Part shown: in pieces, positions 34,553 through 42,430 of the stretch
How the letters are laid out: every line of letters begins with the position of its first letter
How positions within the stretch are numbered: position 1 is the first letter of the stretch
NCBI RefSeq assembly: GCF_002002905.1
Contig: NZ_CP019509.1
Span: 1,860,001 to 1,924,000 of the forward strand
Direction: 5' to 3'
DNA from: Aquaspirillum sp. LM1
GTDB taxonomy: Bacteria > Pseudomonadota > Gammaproteobacteria > Burkholderiales > Aquaspirillaceae
DNA: 64,000 nt
Notes under the pieces: model-generated
What the model was told of the DNA's origin: nothing
Seen by the model: only the letters and a program-made list of their open reading frames with translations
Database searches by the model: none
Position numbers and translations under genes: made by a program

Positions 34553-35734
34553 ATGCATTGTATCCAGCAGGAATTTACCGTCCGCTATCGTTTTCCGGTG
34601 ATTTTCACCCAAGATGTCTTTGCGATTGACAACCCGGTTCTGGCGGATGTGCTCTGCCAGGGCGGCCATCCGCACAACAAGATCTTGCTGGTGCTAGACA
34701 GCGAAGTAGCGCGTCTGCACCCCGACCTGCCTGACGCCATTCATCGCTATGCCCAGGCGCACCAGCCCCTGATGACGCTGGTGGCACCGCCTTTTGTGGT
34801 GCGCGGCGGCGAAATCTGCAAGCACGATCCGCAGGAAGTGGCGCAGATTCATGCGCTGGTGGAACGCCACCAGATTGACCGGCATGCCTACATTCTTGCC
34901 ATCGGCGGCGGGGCGGTGCTGGATGCGGTGGGCTACGCCGCCGCCACCGCCCATCGCGGGGTGCGGCTGATTCGTCTGCCCAGCACGGTGCTGGCGCAGA
35001 ACGATGCCGGGATTGGCGTCAAGAACGGGGTCAATGCGTTTGGCAAGAAAAACTTTCTGGGCAGTTTTGCCCCGCCGTTTGCCGTGATCAATGACCGTGA
35101 TTTTCTCGCTACCCTGCCGGCGCGCAGCCTGCGCGCCGGCATGGCCGAGGCGGTCAAGGTGGCGCTGATTCGCGACGCCCGGTTTTTTGCCGCACTCGAC
35201 GCCCAGCGTGACGCCCTGGCCCGCTTTGCCCCTGATGCCATGCAAATGATGATCGAGCACTGCGCCAGACTGCATCTGGCACATATCGCCGAAGCGGGCG
35301 ACCCCTTTGAACAGGGCTCATCGCGCCCGCTGGATTTTGGCCACTGGGCAGCGCACAAGCTGGAAGAATTGTCCCACAGCCAGCTCAGCCACGGCGAGGC
35401 CGTCGCCATCGGTATTGCCCTGGACACGCTGTATTCCGCCGCACAGGGCCTGCTGCCCGACAAAGACGCCGAACGGGTGATTGCCTTGCTGACTGCGCTG
35501 GGGTTTGCGCTGGATCACCCGGCCTTGCAGGCACTGGATGTTGACACTGCGCTGGCAGATTTTCGTGAGCACCTGGGCGGAGCGCTGTCCATTCCGCTGC
35601 TGGCCGGCATTGGCCATAAACAGGAAGCCCACGCCATTGAGGTCAACACCATGCAGCGGTGCATTGCACAGTTGCACGCCCGCTTTGGCTCGCCTGTTCC
35701 GGCATTGTCACCCTGTCTGGCCCATTCGGTGTGA
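34553..35734 (+). CDS. eboD: EboD-like sugar-phosphate cyclase (3-dehydroquinate synthase family)
   Basis: A 393-residue protein of the dehydroquinate-synthase superfamily. NAD-binding AIGGGAVLDAVGYAAATAHRG, catalytic ARSLRAGMAEAVKVALI, and metal ligands in DFGHWAAHKLE and LSHGEAVAIGIA are all present. Ordinary AroB proteins are about 360 residues and sit with shikimate genes. The ebo context and the 'LPSTVLAQNDAGIGVKNGVNAFGKKNFLGSFAPP' stretch instead fit EboD. A TTG 15 bases upstream is possible, but the ATG (MHCIQQEF) is preferred. Product inferred, not known. Confidence 0.82.
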   Translation: MHCIQQEFTVRYRFPVIFTQDVFAIDNPVLADVLCQGGHPHNKILLVLDSEVARLHPDLPDAIHRYAQAHQPLMTLVAPPFVVRGGEICKHDPQEVAQIHALVERHQIDRHAYILAIGGGAVLDAVGYAAATAHRGVRLIRLPSTVLAQNDAGIGVKNGVNAFGKKNFLGSFAPPFAVINDRDFLATLPARSLRAGMAEAVKVALIRDARFFAALDAQRDALARFAPDAMQMMIEHCARLHLAHIAEAGDPFEQGSSRPLDFGHWAAHKLEELSHSQLSHGEAVAIGIALDTLYSAAQGLLPDKDAERVIALLTALGFALDHPALQALDVDTALADFREHLGGALSIPLLAGIGHKQEAHAIEVNTMQRCIAQLHARFGSPVPALSPCLAHSV

Positions 35735-35773
35735 TCTCTGTCTTTCCCATCCCATCCAACGCAAAGGAGCCCC

Positions 35774-36073
35774 ATGAGCGCCCCCTACACCCCCATGAAT
35801 GCAATGGATGCACTTGACGTCTATTTCATTGAAAACCGCTCCCGTCTGCTGGACATTGCCGCCTTTCTTGACCGGATCGACCGCTATCCTGGCACCGAGC
35901 AGGCGCGGGCCGATTACCGCTATCAGGCTTTCATGCAGATTATCGACGTGCTGAAATCCGGCACCCCCGAGCGCACCAAGCAGGTGCAGCTGGCGCTGAG
36001 CGACCCCACCGACACGCCGCTGGCCAGCGCCCGTGGCAAACGGGCCTACGGTGCCTGGAAAGGACAACAGTGA
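35774..36073 (+). CDS. Small protein of the ebo operon, unknown function
   Basis: A 99-residue soluble protein starting after AAAGGAGCCCC. It is helical in character (ALDVYFIENRSRLLDIAAFLDRIDRY, DYRYQAFMQIIDVLKS) and ends in a basic tail KRAYGAWKGQQ. It sits between eboD and eboB, overlaps eboB by one base (TGATG) and is clearly part of the operon. It is far shorter than the usual EboA (about 220-240 residues) and I see no EboA signature, so I do not assign it. Confidence 0.75.
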   Translation: MSAPYTPMNAMDALDVYFIENRSRLLDIAAFLDRIDRYPGTEQARADYRYQAFMQIIDVLKSGTPERTKQVQLALSDPTDTPLASARGKRAYGAWKGQQ

Positions 36074-36876
36074 TGAGTTTCATTGATCCGCATATCCATA
36101 TGGTTTCCCGCACCACGGATGACTATATGAAGCTGACCATCAGCGGCATCCGCACCGTGGTCGAGCCGGCATTCTGGGCCGGGTTTGACCGCAGCGCGGC
36201 GTCCAGCTTTCGCGATTACTTTGAACAGCTGACCGTCACCGAGCCAGCCCGCGCCGCCCGCTTTGGCGTGCGTCATTATTGCTGGCTGGGCCTGAACGCC
36301 AAGGAAGCCGAAGACCTGGCGCTGGCGGAACAGGTGCTGGCTTTTCTGCCGGAGTTTCTCGACCGGCCCAATGTCCTGGGCATTGGCGAAATCGGGCTGA
36401 ACACCAACAGCCGCAATGAGATTGCCACGCTGGAAAAACACCTGGACATCGCCGTGGCGCGCAATGAGCTGATTCTGATCCACACCCCGCACCTGGAAGA
36501 CAAGCTCAAGGGCACCCGCATCATCATGGACATGATTCGCGCCGAACCGCGCATCGACCCGGCGCGGGTGCTGATTGACCATGCCGAAGAACACACCATT
36601 GGCGAAATCAAGGACCGGGGTTTCTGGTTTGGCCTGACGCTGTATCCCAATTCCAAAGGCAGCCCGGAACGGGCGATTGACGCCGTGGAAACCTATGGCC
36701 CTGAGCGGCTGTGCATCAATTCATCCGCCGACTGGAGCGTCAGCGACCCGCTGTCCATTTTGAAATGTGCCAATGAAATGCGTCGACGTGGCCACCCGGA
36801 AACTGCCATCGAGCAGATTTTTGCCCAAAACCCACACGCCTTTCTCAGCCAATGTCCCAAGTTCCACCACGCCTGA
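36073..36876 (+). CDS. eboB: EboB-like TatD-family hydrolase
   Basis: A 267-residue TIM-barrel metal hydrolase. DPHIHM provides the HxH metal ligands, GIGEIGLNTNSRNE the conserved glutamate of TatD proteins, LILIHTPH and VLIDHAEEHT further histidines, and LCINSSADWSVSDPLS the final aspartate region. TatD relatives are deoxyribonucleases or phosphodiesterases, but in ebo operons the member is thought to act on a small metabolite during export. Starts at the ATG overlapping the stop of the previous gene; a GTG three bases earlier is possible. Confidence 0.82.
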   Translation: MSFIDPHIHMVSRTTDDYMKLTISGIRTVVEPAFWAGFDRSAASSFRDYFEQLTVTEPARAARFGVRHYCWLGLNAKEAEDLALAEQVLAFLPEFLDRPNVLGIGEIGLNTNSRNEIATLEKHLDIAVARNELILIHTPHLEDKLKGTRIIMDMIRAEPRIDPARVLIDHAEEHTIGEIKDRGFWFGLTLYPNSKGSPERAIDAVETYGPERLCINSSADWSVSDPLSILKCANEMRRRGHPETAIEQIFAQNPHAFLSQCPKFHHA

Positions 36877-37970
36877 TCACCTACTGCAGCAATGTCCATG
36901 CCGGAGAAAGCTGGTCAGCGGTGTGGGCCGCCTTGCAGCAGCATATTCCGCCCATCAAGGCGGCGCTGTCGCCTGACCGGCCTTTCCCGATTGGCTTGCG
37001 CCTGTCATGCCAGGCAGCGGACGAGCTGACGCCTGCGGATATGGCGCAGTTTGCCAACTGGCTGGCAGCGCAGGGGTGTTATGTGCCCAGCCTGAATGGC
37101 TTTCCCTACGGCGAGTTTCATGGCGCTCGGGTGAAGGAGCAGGTTTACCTGCCCGACTGGCGCAGCCCGGAGCGGGCGCGCTACAGCATGCGCCTGGCGG
37201 ACATCCTGGCCACCTGGCTGCCGGCTGGGCACATGGGCTCGATTTCCAGCGTGCCGCTGGGGTTCAAGCACGCGCTGCCTGAGCGTGAACTGCCCGCCGT
37301 GCGCCAGCAACTGCTGGACACCCTGCGCCATTTGCACACCCTGCACCACACGCTGGGCAAGGAAATCGTGCTGGCGCTGGAGCCCGAGCCGGGTTGCCTG
37401 CTGGAAACCACCGATGAGGTTTGTCAGTTTTTTGCCTGGCTGGATCTGCCGGATGCCCTGCGCCCCTACCTGGGCGTGTGCTACGACTGCTGCCATCAGG
37501 CGGTTCAGTTCGAGAACCCCGCCACCTCATTGGCGCAGTTGCAGGCAGCCGGCATCCGGATTGCCAAGGTGCAGGTGTCTTCAGCGCTGCATCTGGATGC
37601 GCCAACGCCGGCCCAGCTTCAGCGCTTTGACGAAGCGCGCTATCTGCATCAGGTGGTGATCCAGACCGCAGAGGGCACGCTGTTGCGCTTTGACGATCTG
37701 CCCGAGGCACTGGCCAGCCATCCCGCCCAGGCTGGCGAGCGCTGGCGCTGCCATTTTCATCTGCCGATTTTTCTGGGGGCGCTGGATGGTGGCATGGCTA
37801 CCACCCAGCCATTTATCAAAGCCCTGCTGCCCCTGCTGCCGGCTGAGCTGCTGCTGGAAGTAGAAACCTACACCTGGGACGTGCTGCCCGCCGCGCTGCG
37901 CGGTGAGCCCCTCACCCAGGCGATCATCCGCGAGCTGCAATGGCTGAAGGAACACTGTGATGCAACGTAG
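36852..37970 (+). CDS. eboE: Metabolite traffic protein EboE
   Basis: A 372-residue TIM-barrel protein related to sugar-phosphate isomerases and AP endonuclease family 2. Family-like segments are ITYCSNVHAGESW at the N-terminus, LRLSCQAADEL, LNGFPYGEFHGARVKEQVYLPDW, LALEPEPGCLLETTDEV and VCYDCCHQAVQFE. These match the EboE pattern. Its start lies inside the end of eboB (25-base overlap) and its stop lies inside the start of eboF, indicating tight coupling. Its reaction is unknown. Confidence 0.85.
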   Translation: MSQVPPRLITYCSNVHAGESWSAVWAALQQHIPPIKAALSPDRPFPIGLRLSCQAADELTPADMAQFANWLAAQGCYVPSLNGFPYGEFHGARVKEQVYLPDWRSPERARYSMRLADILATWLPAGHMGSISSVPLGFKHALPERELPAVRQQLLDTLRHLHTLHHTLGKEIVLALEPEPGCLLETTDEVCQFFAWLDLPDALRPYLGVCYDCCHQAVQFENPATSLAQLQAAGIRIAKVQVSSALHLDAPTPAQLQRFDEARYLHQVVIQTAEGTLLRFDDLPEALASHPAQAGERWRCHFHLPIFLGALDGGMATTQPFIKALLPLLPAELLLEVETYTWDVLPAALRGEPLTQAIIRELQWLKEHCDAT

Positions 37971-39330
37971 TGTCGTGCTGAATGTGGTGGGCTTAAGCCG
38001 GGCATTGCTGGGCGGGCCGCACACCCCGCATCTGAACGCCTTGCTGGCCAATAGCGTGCCCATCCACACGCTGACCCCGGCAGTCACCTGCTCGGTGCAG
38101 GCCACCTACCTGACCGGCAAACTGCCCAGCAACCATGGCATTGTGGGCAATGGCTGGTATTTTCGCGAGCTGGGCGAGGTGCTGTTCTGGCGGCAATCCA
38201 ACTCACTGATTCAGGGCGACAAGCTCTGGGACACCGCCCGGCGGCGCAACCCGGCGTTTACCGTGGCGCACACCTTCTGGTGGTATGCCATGAACAGTAG
38301 CGCCGATTACGCGCTGACCCCGCGCCCGCTGTACTGTGCCGATGGCCTGAAACTGCCCGACTGCTACAGCACGCCAGCCGGGCTGCGCGAGCGCTTTAAT
38401 CAGGAATTTGGCCAGTTTCCGCTGTTCCAGTTTTGGGGGCCGGCCACCTCGATAGTGGCCAGCGACTGGATTGCCCGCGCCGCCATGGCCATCGAAGACA
38501 CCTATCAGCCCACCCTGCAGCTGGTGTACCTGCCGCATCTGGATTACTGCCTGCAAAAACTGGGGCCGCAGGGAGATATCGCCAGGGATCTGGCCGAGAT
38601 TGACGCGCTGTGTGGCCAACTGCTGGCGTATTTTCAGCCACGCGGCTGCCGGGTGGTGGTGCTGTCCGAATACGGCATCACCCCGGTGCAACGCGCCATC
38701 CACCCCAACCGCCTGTTGCGCGACGCCGGGCTGCTGACACTGAAAACCGACCTGGGCCGGGAGTATCTCGACCCCACCGCCAGCCGGGCATTTGCCGTGG
38801 CCGACCACCAGATTTGCCATGTGTATGTGCGCCACCCCAGCGACCTGCCCAGGGTGCGGGAGGTGTTTGCCCAACAGCCGGGGATAGAACAGATCCTCGA
38901 TCAGGAAGGCAAGCGCGCCGCCGGCCTGGACCATCCACGCAGCGGCGAACTGGTGCTGGTGGCCCAGGCCGACAGCTGGTTCAGCTATTACTGGTGGCAG
39001 GACGATGCCCGCGCACCCGACTATGCCCGCACAGTGAACATCCACGCCAAACCCGGCTACGACCCGTGCGAGCTGTTTATCGACCCGGCCATCCGGTTTC
39101 CCCGGTTGAAGCTGGCCACCACCCTGGCCAAGAAAGCGCTGGGCATGCGCTATCTGATGGACGTGATTCCGCTGGACGCCAGCCTGGTGAAAGGCTCGCA
39201 TGGCCGCATCACCGATTCACCTGACGACGGCCCCTTGCTGATGACCACCGAACCCGCGTTGCTGACCAGCGATCACATCGCCGCCACCGAAGTCCACGAC
39301 CTGCTGCTGCGGCATATTTTTGCGGAATAA
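37960..39330 (+). CDS. eboF: EboF-like nucleotide pyrophosphatase/phosphodiesterase (alkaline phosphatase superfamily)
   Basis: A 456-residue protein. VLNVVGLSRALLGGPHTPHLNALLANS resembles the start of the NPP family, and TPAVTCSVQATYLTGKLPSNHGIVGNGWY carries the nucleophile (Thr/Ser in TCSVQ) and the PSxHGIVGNGW block. YLPHLDYCLQKLG and LSEYGITPVQRAIHPN supply metal ligands. There is no signal peptide. In ebo operons EboF is the predicted phosphodiesterase that processes an activated metabolite. Overlaps eboE by 11 bases. Confidence 0.82.
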   Translation: MQRSVVLNVVGLSRALLGGPHTPHLNALLANSVPIHTLTPAVTCSVQATYLTGKLPSNHGIVGNGWYFRELGEVLFWRQSNSLIQGDKLWDTARRRNPAFTVAHTFWWYAMNSSADYALTPRPLYCADGLKLPDCYSTPAGLRERFNQEFGQFPLFQFWGPATSIVASDWIARAAMAIEDTYQPTLQLVYLPHLDYCLQKLGPQGDIARDLAEIDALCGQLLAYFQPRGCRVVVLSEYGITPVQRAIHPNRLLRDAGLLTLKTDLGREYLDPTASRAFAVADHQICHVYVRHPSDLPRVREVFAQQPGIEQILDQEGKRAAGLDHPRSGELVLVAQADSWFSYYWWQDDARAPDYARTVNIHAKPGYDPCELFIDPAIRFPRLKLATTLAKKALGMRYLMDVIPLDASLVKGSHGRITDSPDDGPLLMTTEPALLTSDHIAATEVHDLLLRHIFAE

Positions 39331-39333
39331 ACC

Positions 39334-40041
39334 ATGACCCCCTTGAAAACCTATCTGGAGCTGTGCCGGATCAGCAACCTGCCCACGGTCTGGACCAATG
39401 TGCTGGCCGCCGCCGTGCTCAGCGGCGCGGGGCTGAGCATTGGCAGCTATCTGCCACTGGCACTGGCCATGTCGTGCTTTTACATGGCCGGCATGTGCTT
39501 TAACGACGTCTGCGACCGTGAGATTGACCGGCTGACACAAGCCCGGCGGCCCTTGCCCTCCGGGCGCATTTCACTGCGCCGCGCCATCGGGCTGACCTGC
39601 GCGCTGTTTGGCCTGGGCCTGGGCCTGCTCGGGCTGAGCCCGCATCCGCTGGCCCTGGCCGCCGGATTGTTGCTGGTGGGCACCATCGTGTTTTACGACC
39701 TGCACCACAAAGGCAACCCCTTCAGCGTGCTGGTGATGGCCGCCTGCCGCCTGCTGGTGTTTGTGGTAACCGCGCTGGCGTTAAGCGGGCAGTTGAACAC
39801 CTGGGTGCTGCTGGCCGGCGGCGCACAGTTTGGCTATGTGGTGCTGATTAGCCTGGTGGCCCGCCATGAAAACCAGTCGGCGCGCCGGTTTGCCTTTCCG
39901 GTGATTCCCGCCATGCTGGCGGGTATTTCACTGCTGGATGGTCTGCTGCTGGCCGGACTGGTCGGCTGGCCCTGGCTGGGATGTGGCGTAGCGGGTGCGG
40001 CGCTGACTTGGCTGGCACAGCGCTATGTGCGTGGTGATTGA
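39334..40041 (+). CDS. eboC: UbiA-like prenyltransferase EboC
   Basis: A 235-residue polytopic membrane protein of the UbiA family with about seven hydrophobic segments. The first Asp-rich motif is FNDVCDREIDRLTQARRPLPSG and the second region is IVFYDLHHKGNPFSVLVMAACRL, slightly degenerate compared with 'DxxxD'. UbiA enzymes attach prenyl chains to aromatic or other acceptors in the membrane. In the ebo system it may attach a lipid carrier for export of the product. It follows eboF by three bases and closes the operon. Confidence 0.85.
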   Translation: MTPLKTYLELCRISNLPTVWTNVLAAAVLSGAGLSIGSYLPLALAMSCFYMAGMCFNDVCDREIDRLTQARRPLPSGRISLRRAIGLTCALFGLGLGLLGLSPHPLALAAGLLLVGTIVFYDLHHKGNPFSVLVMAACRLLVFVVTALALSGQLNTWVLLAGGAQFGYVVLISLVARHENQSARRFAFPVIPAMLAGISLLDGLLLAGLVGWPWLGCGVAGAALTWLAQRYVRGD

Positions 40042-40708
40042 AGACACGCTGACCGACCTGCTCGTTGGCGTGACGGTGCTGGCTGGCATTGGTTGCGACG
40101 CTATTTTAGAGCGCACTGATTGATTCAAAAACAGGTCGGCAGCAACCTCTGGCCGCATTTTTTACAACAGCATGTGACATGGACAGCCAGCGCAGAGGCA
40201 AAACGGCTGCCAGATTAAGCGCCAGCGCTGCCACGGCCAAGTCCAAGCCAGCAACGAACTGCGCCAACGGAGTATCTTTGTTTCACCGTTCGGCGTTCTA
40301 CGTCGGCACTCTCAAAACTGCCATCCATACCCGCACCGATGCGGCACTCCTCACTACGTGGCCAAATTAGACATAATGACAGATTTTGATGCATGCCCCA
40401 TTTTCTCAGCGTGGCATCACGGAAAAAAACCATCGAATATGGCTATTGTCTAATGTAAAAAAGCCCAGGCTCTTGTCGAAAACATCAAAAACTCACCACT
40501 GGAACATGGCTCTCACGCTACCACATAAAAAATAATGGACACTTTGTCCAAAATCACGCCAAAATTGTCCTACGGTTCTCTAAGAACCATTGACCATCCA
40601 TAAAAAATCCCATAGTATTTCTATCTAATTGTCTAAAAACTGAAAAGCCACACCAGTTTTCTACTTTATCTGACATCAAAAAAATCACGCTAAGATTTTG
40701 GGAGGAAT
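40042..40708. promoter_or_regulatory. Regulatory region upstream of the HTH-isopropylmalate-synthase-like gene
   Basis: No credible gene. The part after 40360 is much richer in AT than the genes around it. It contains TTAGACA at 40367-40373 and its complement TGTCTAA at 40447-40453 and 40630-40636, TTGTCC at 40565-40570, and two perfect short palindromes, TGGACACTTTGTCCA (40536-40550) and GGTTCTCTAAGAACC (40574-40588). The recurring TGTC-T/C core is what one would expect of operators for a small HTH dimer, such as the one encoded next. Assignment is by eye. Confidence 0.45.
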
Positions 40709-42376
40709 TTGGACATCAACATTGACAAGCTGATCTCCGATTTTGGCGGCGTAGCACCTCTGGCGCGCCTGCTGGAACAGCACTTCCCCGATCAGCCCAT
40801 CTCGCGTGCTGCCATCTACAAATGGCGAAAGAGAGGCAGCATGCCGTTCAGTCAAATAAAACGCATCGCCAGGCTGGCTTCGCTGGCAGGCAAGTCGTTT
40901 GAACTCAGCGATTACTTTGCCAACCAGGATCAAGACCAAAATAGCCATACAGCTACATTGCGCGTGCTTGATGCCAGCCTGCGTCCAGCGCATCTTGGCC
41001 TGGCCCCGGCACTTGGCGAACGCAACCAACAGACCCTGGTGCGGCAACTGGAAAAACTCGGAGTCGATCGGATTGAAATAGGCCAGAGCAGCGGGCATGC
41101 ACAGATCGGGAAAACCCTGGCCACGCTCTCTGCCGTGCTTGAACATGCCCTGCCCTGTGTGGTCAGCGAACTGGATGAACACGCGGTTCTTCGTGCCGCC
41201 GAGCTGTTTTCCGGGCGCAAGCACGGTGTGATCCGTCTGCATGTGCCAGTCGAAGCCCTGCATGGCCCGGGGGGAATCACCTTACGGCGCTGCATCCAGC
41301 TGGTTTGCCATCTTGGCCTGCAGACCGAATTGCTCATTCCGGCACAAGAAGGCTGGAGTGATGAGCAACAGGACGGTTTATGCCGGGTGATTTCACTGGG
41401 CGTCACCACGCTTACCCTGCACGATGCTGGCCAGCATTGGATACCCGAACAATGGGCACGCGTCATCCGCATGGCACGGCAGGCACTGCCTGCCCATTCC
41501 GAAGTCTGCTGGGGGGCTTGCTGCCATGACGGATATGGACTGGGAACCGCCAATACCCTGGCGGCAATACGCGCAGGGGCAAATCAGGTTGAAACCACCT
41601 TTGTCGGAGAACATGCCGCGTCGATCAATCCGCTGCAGGCCACACTGGAAGCACACACCTCCCTTTATCGGGTGCGTAGTGATTTGCGCATGGATGCTTT
41701 ACCCGCCACCAACAGCCTGATTGCGTCACTCACTGGGGCCAACCGGCATATGGCCATCCATGATTCATCGCCACACCGCCATGCCATTGGCCCCATCTCT
41801 GGGCGTAAGGCATTTCGTGCCAAGCTACACAGCCTGGGCATTGAATTCGACAGCGAAGCGATGCTGAATCAGGCATTTGCCCACTTCCGTGATCTGGAGT
41901 CCCGCAAACGGGATGTATTTGATGAAGATTTGCATGCCTTGCTGGTAGACCTGACTCCGGCACAAGAGCCTTACCGGCTGATTTCGCAATACATCGTGTC
42001 TGAAACCGGCGAACCTCCGCAGGCACGCCTGCGGATCTGGAGCCATGGGCAGGAAGTCACCACACAAGCCAGCGGCTCCGGTGTAGTCGACGCTGCGTTT
42101 CGTGCCATTGAAAACGTGATTCAGACCGGTGCCAGACTGGTGCTGTACTCGGTCAATGCCCTGACCGAAGGCACCGACAGCCAGGGCGAAGTGCTGGTTC
42201 GGCTGGAGGCAGATGGATATCGCCACAGTGGACTGGGGGCCGATACCGACATTCTGGCATCCAGCATCAAGGCCTATCTGGCGGCAGCCAACCGCTTGGC
42301 ACAAGCCCGTCAGGCCGCAGCAGAGCCCCAGGACAACACCACATCACCCCACCCGGCAAGCAGCCAGGGGATATGA
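40709..42376 (+). CDS. HTH domain fused to an isopropylmalate-synthase-like body with leucine-binding domain
   Basis: A 555-residue protein in three parts. Residues 1-70 are a Cro/YdaS-like helix-turn-helix (VAPLARLLEQHF...SRAAIYKWRKRGSMPFSQIKRIARLA). Residues 83-400 are an HMGL/IPMS-type barrel, but the family metal site is degraded: the usual LRDGEQ reads LRPAHLG and HCHNDLG reads CCHDGYG (271-277). Residues 425-535 are a well-kept LeuA allosteric domain (SGSGVVDAAFRAIENVI, YSVNALTEGTDSQGE, GADTDILASSIKAYL). This pattern suggests a leucine- or keto-acid-sensing regulator rather than an enzyme. The only standard start is TTG at 40709, two bases after GGAGGA; ATC at 40715 or ATT at 40721 would be better spaced. 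A catalytic role cannot be excluded. Confidence 0.75.
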   Translation: MDINIDKLISDFGGVAPLARLLEQHFPDQPISRAAIYKWRKRGSMPFSQIKRIARLASLAGKSFELSDYFANQDQDQNSHTATLRVLDASLRPAHLGLAPALGERNQQTLVRQLEKLGVDRIEIGQSSGHAQIGKTLATLSAVLEHALPCVVSELDEHAVLRAAELFSGRKHGVIRLHVPVEALHGPGGITLRRCIQLVCHLGLQTELLIPAQEGWSDEQQDGLCRVISLGVTTLTLHDAGQHWIPEQWARVIRMARQALPAHSEVCWGACCHDGYGLGTANTLAAIRAGANQVETTFVGEHAASINPLQATLEAHTSLYRVRSDLRMDALPATNSLIASLTGANRHMAIHDSSPHRHAIGPISGRKAFRAKLHSLGIEFDSEAMLNQAFAHFRDLESRKRDVFDEDLHALLVDLTPAQEPYRLISQYIVSETGEPPQARLRIWSHGQEVTTQASGSGVVDAAFRAIENVIQTGARLVLYSVNALTEGTDSQGEVLVRLEADGYRHSGLGADTDILASSIKAYLAAANRLAQARQAAAEPQDNTTSPHPASSQGI

Positions 42377-42430
42377 CCGATTCACCCCCCAGGCAATCGC
42401 CTGACTTTTGGATAGATAAAGGAGCACACC

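Noticed and set aside
34553-35734. Housekeeping AroB (3-dehydroquinate synthase)
   Set aside because: Superfamily motifs fit, but there is no aroK or other shikimate gene nearby and the operon is ebo-like, so EboD is the better reading.
40042-40120. Possible further copy of the 110-bp repeat (GACACGCTGA at 40044 and GCGCACTGATTGATTC near 40100)
   Set aside because: Only short end-like words match and the interior does not align.
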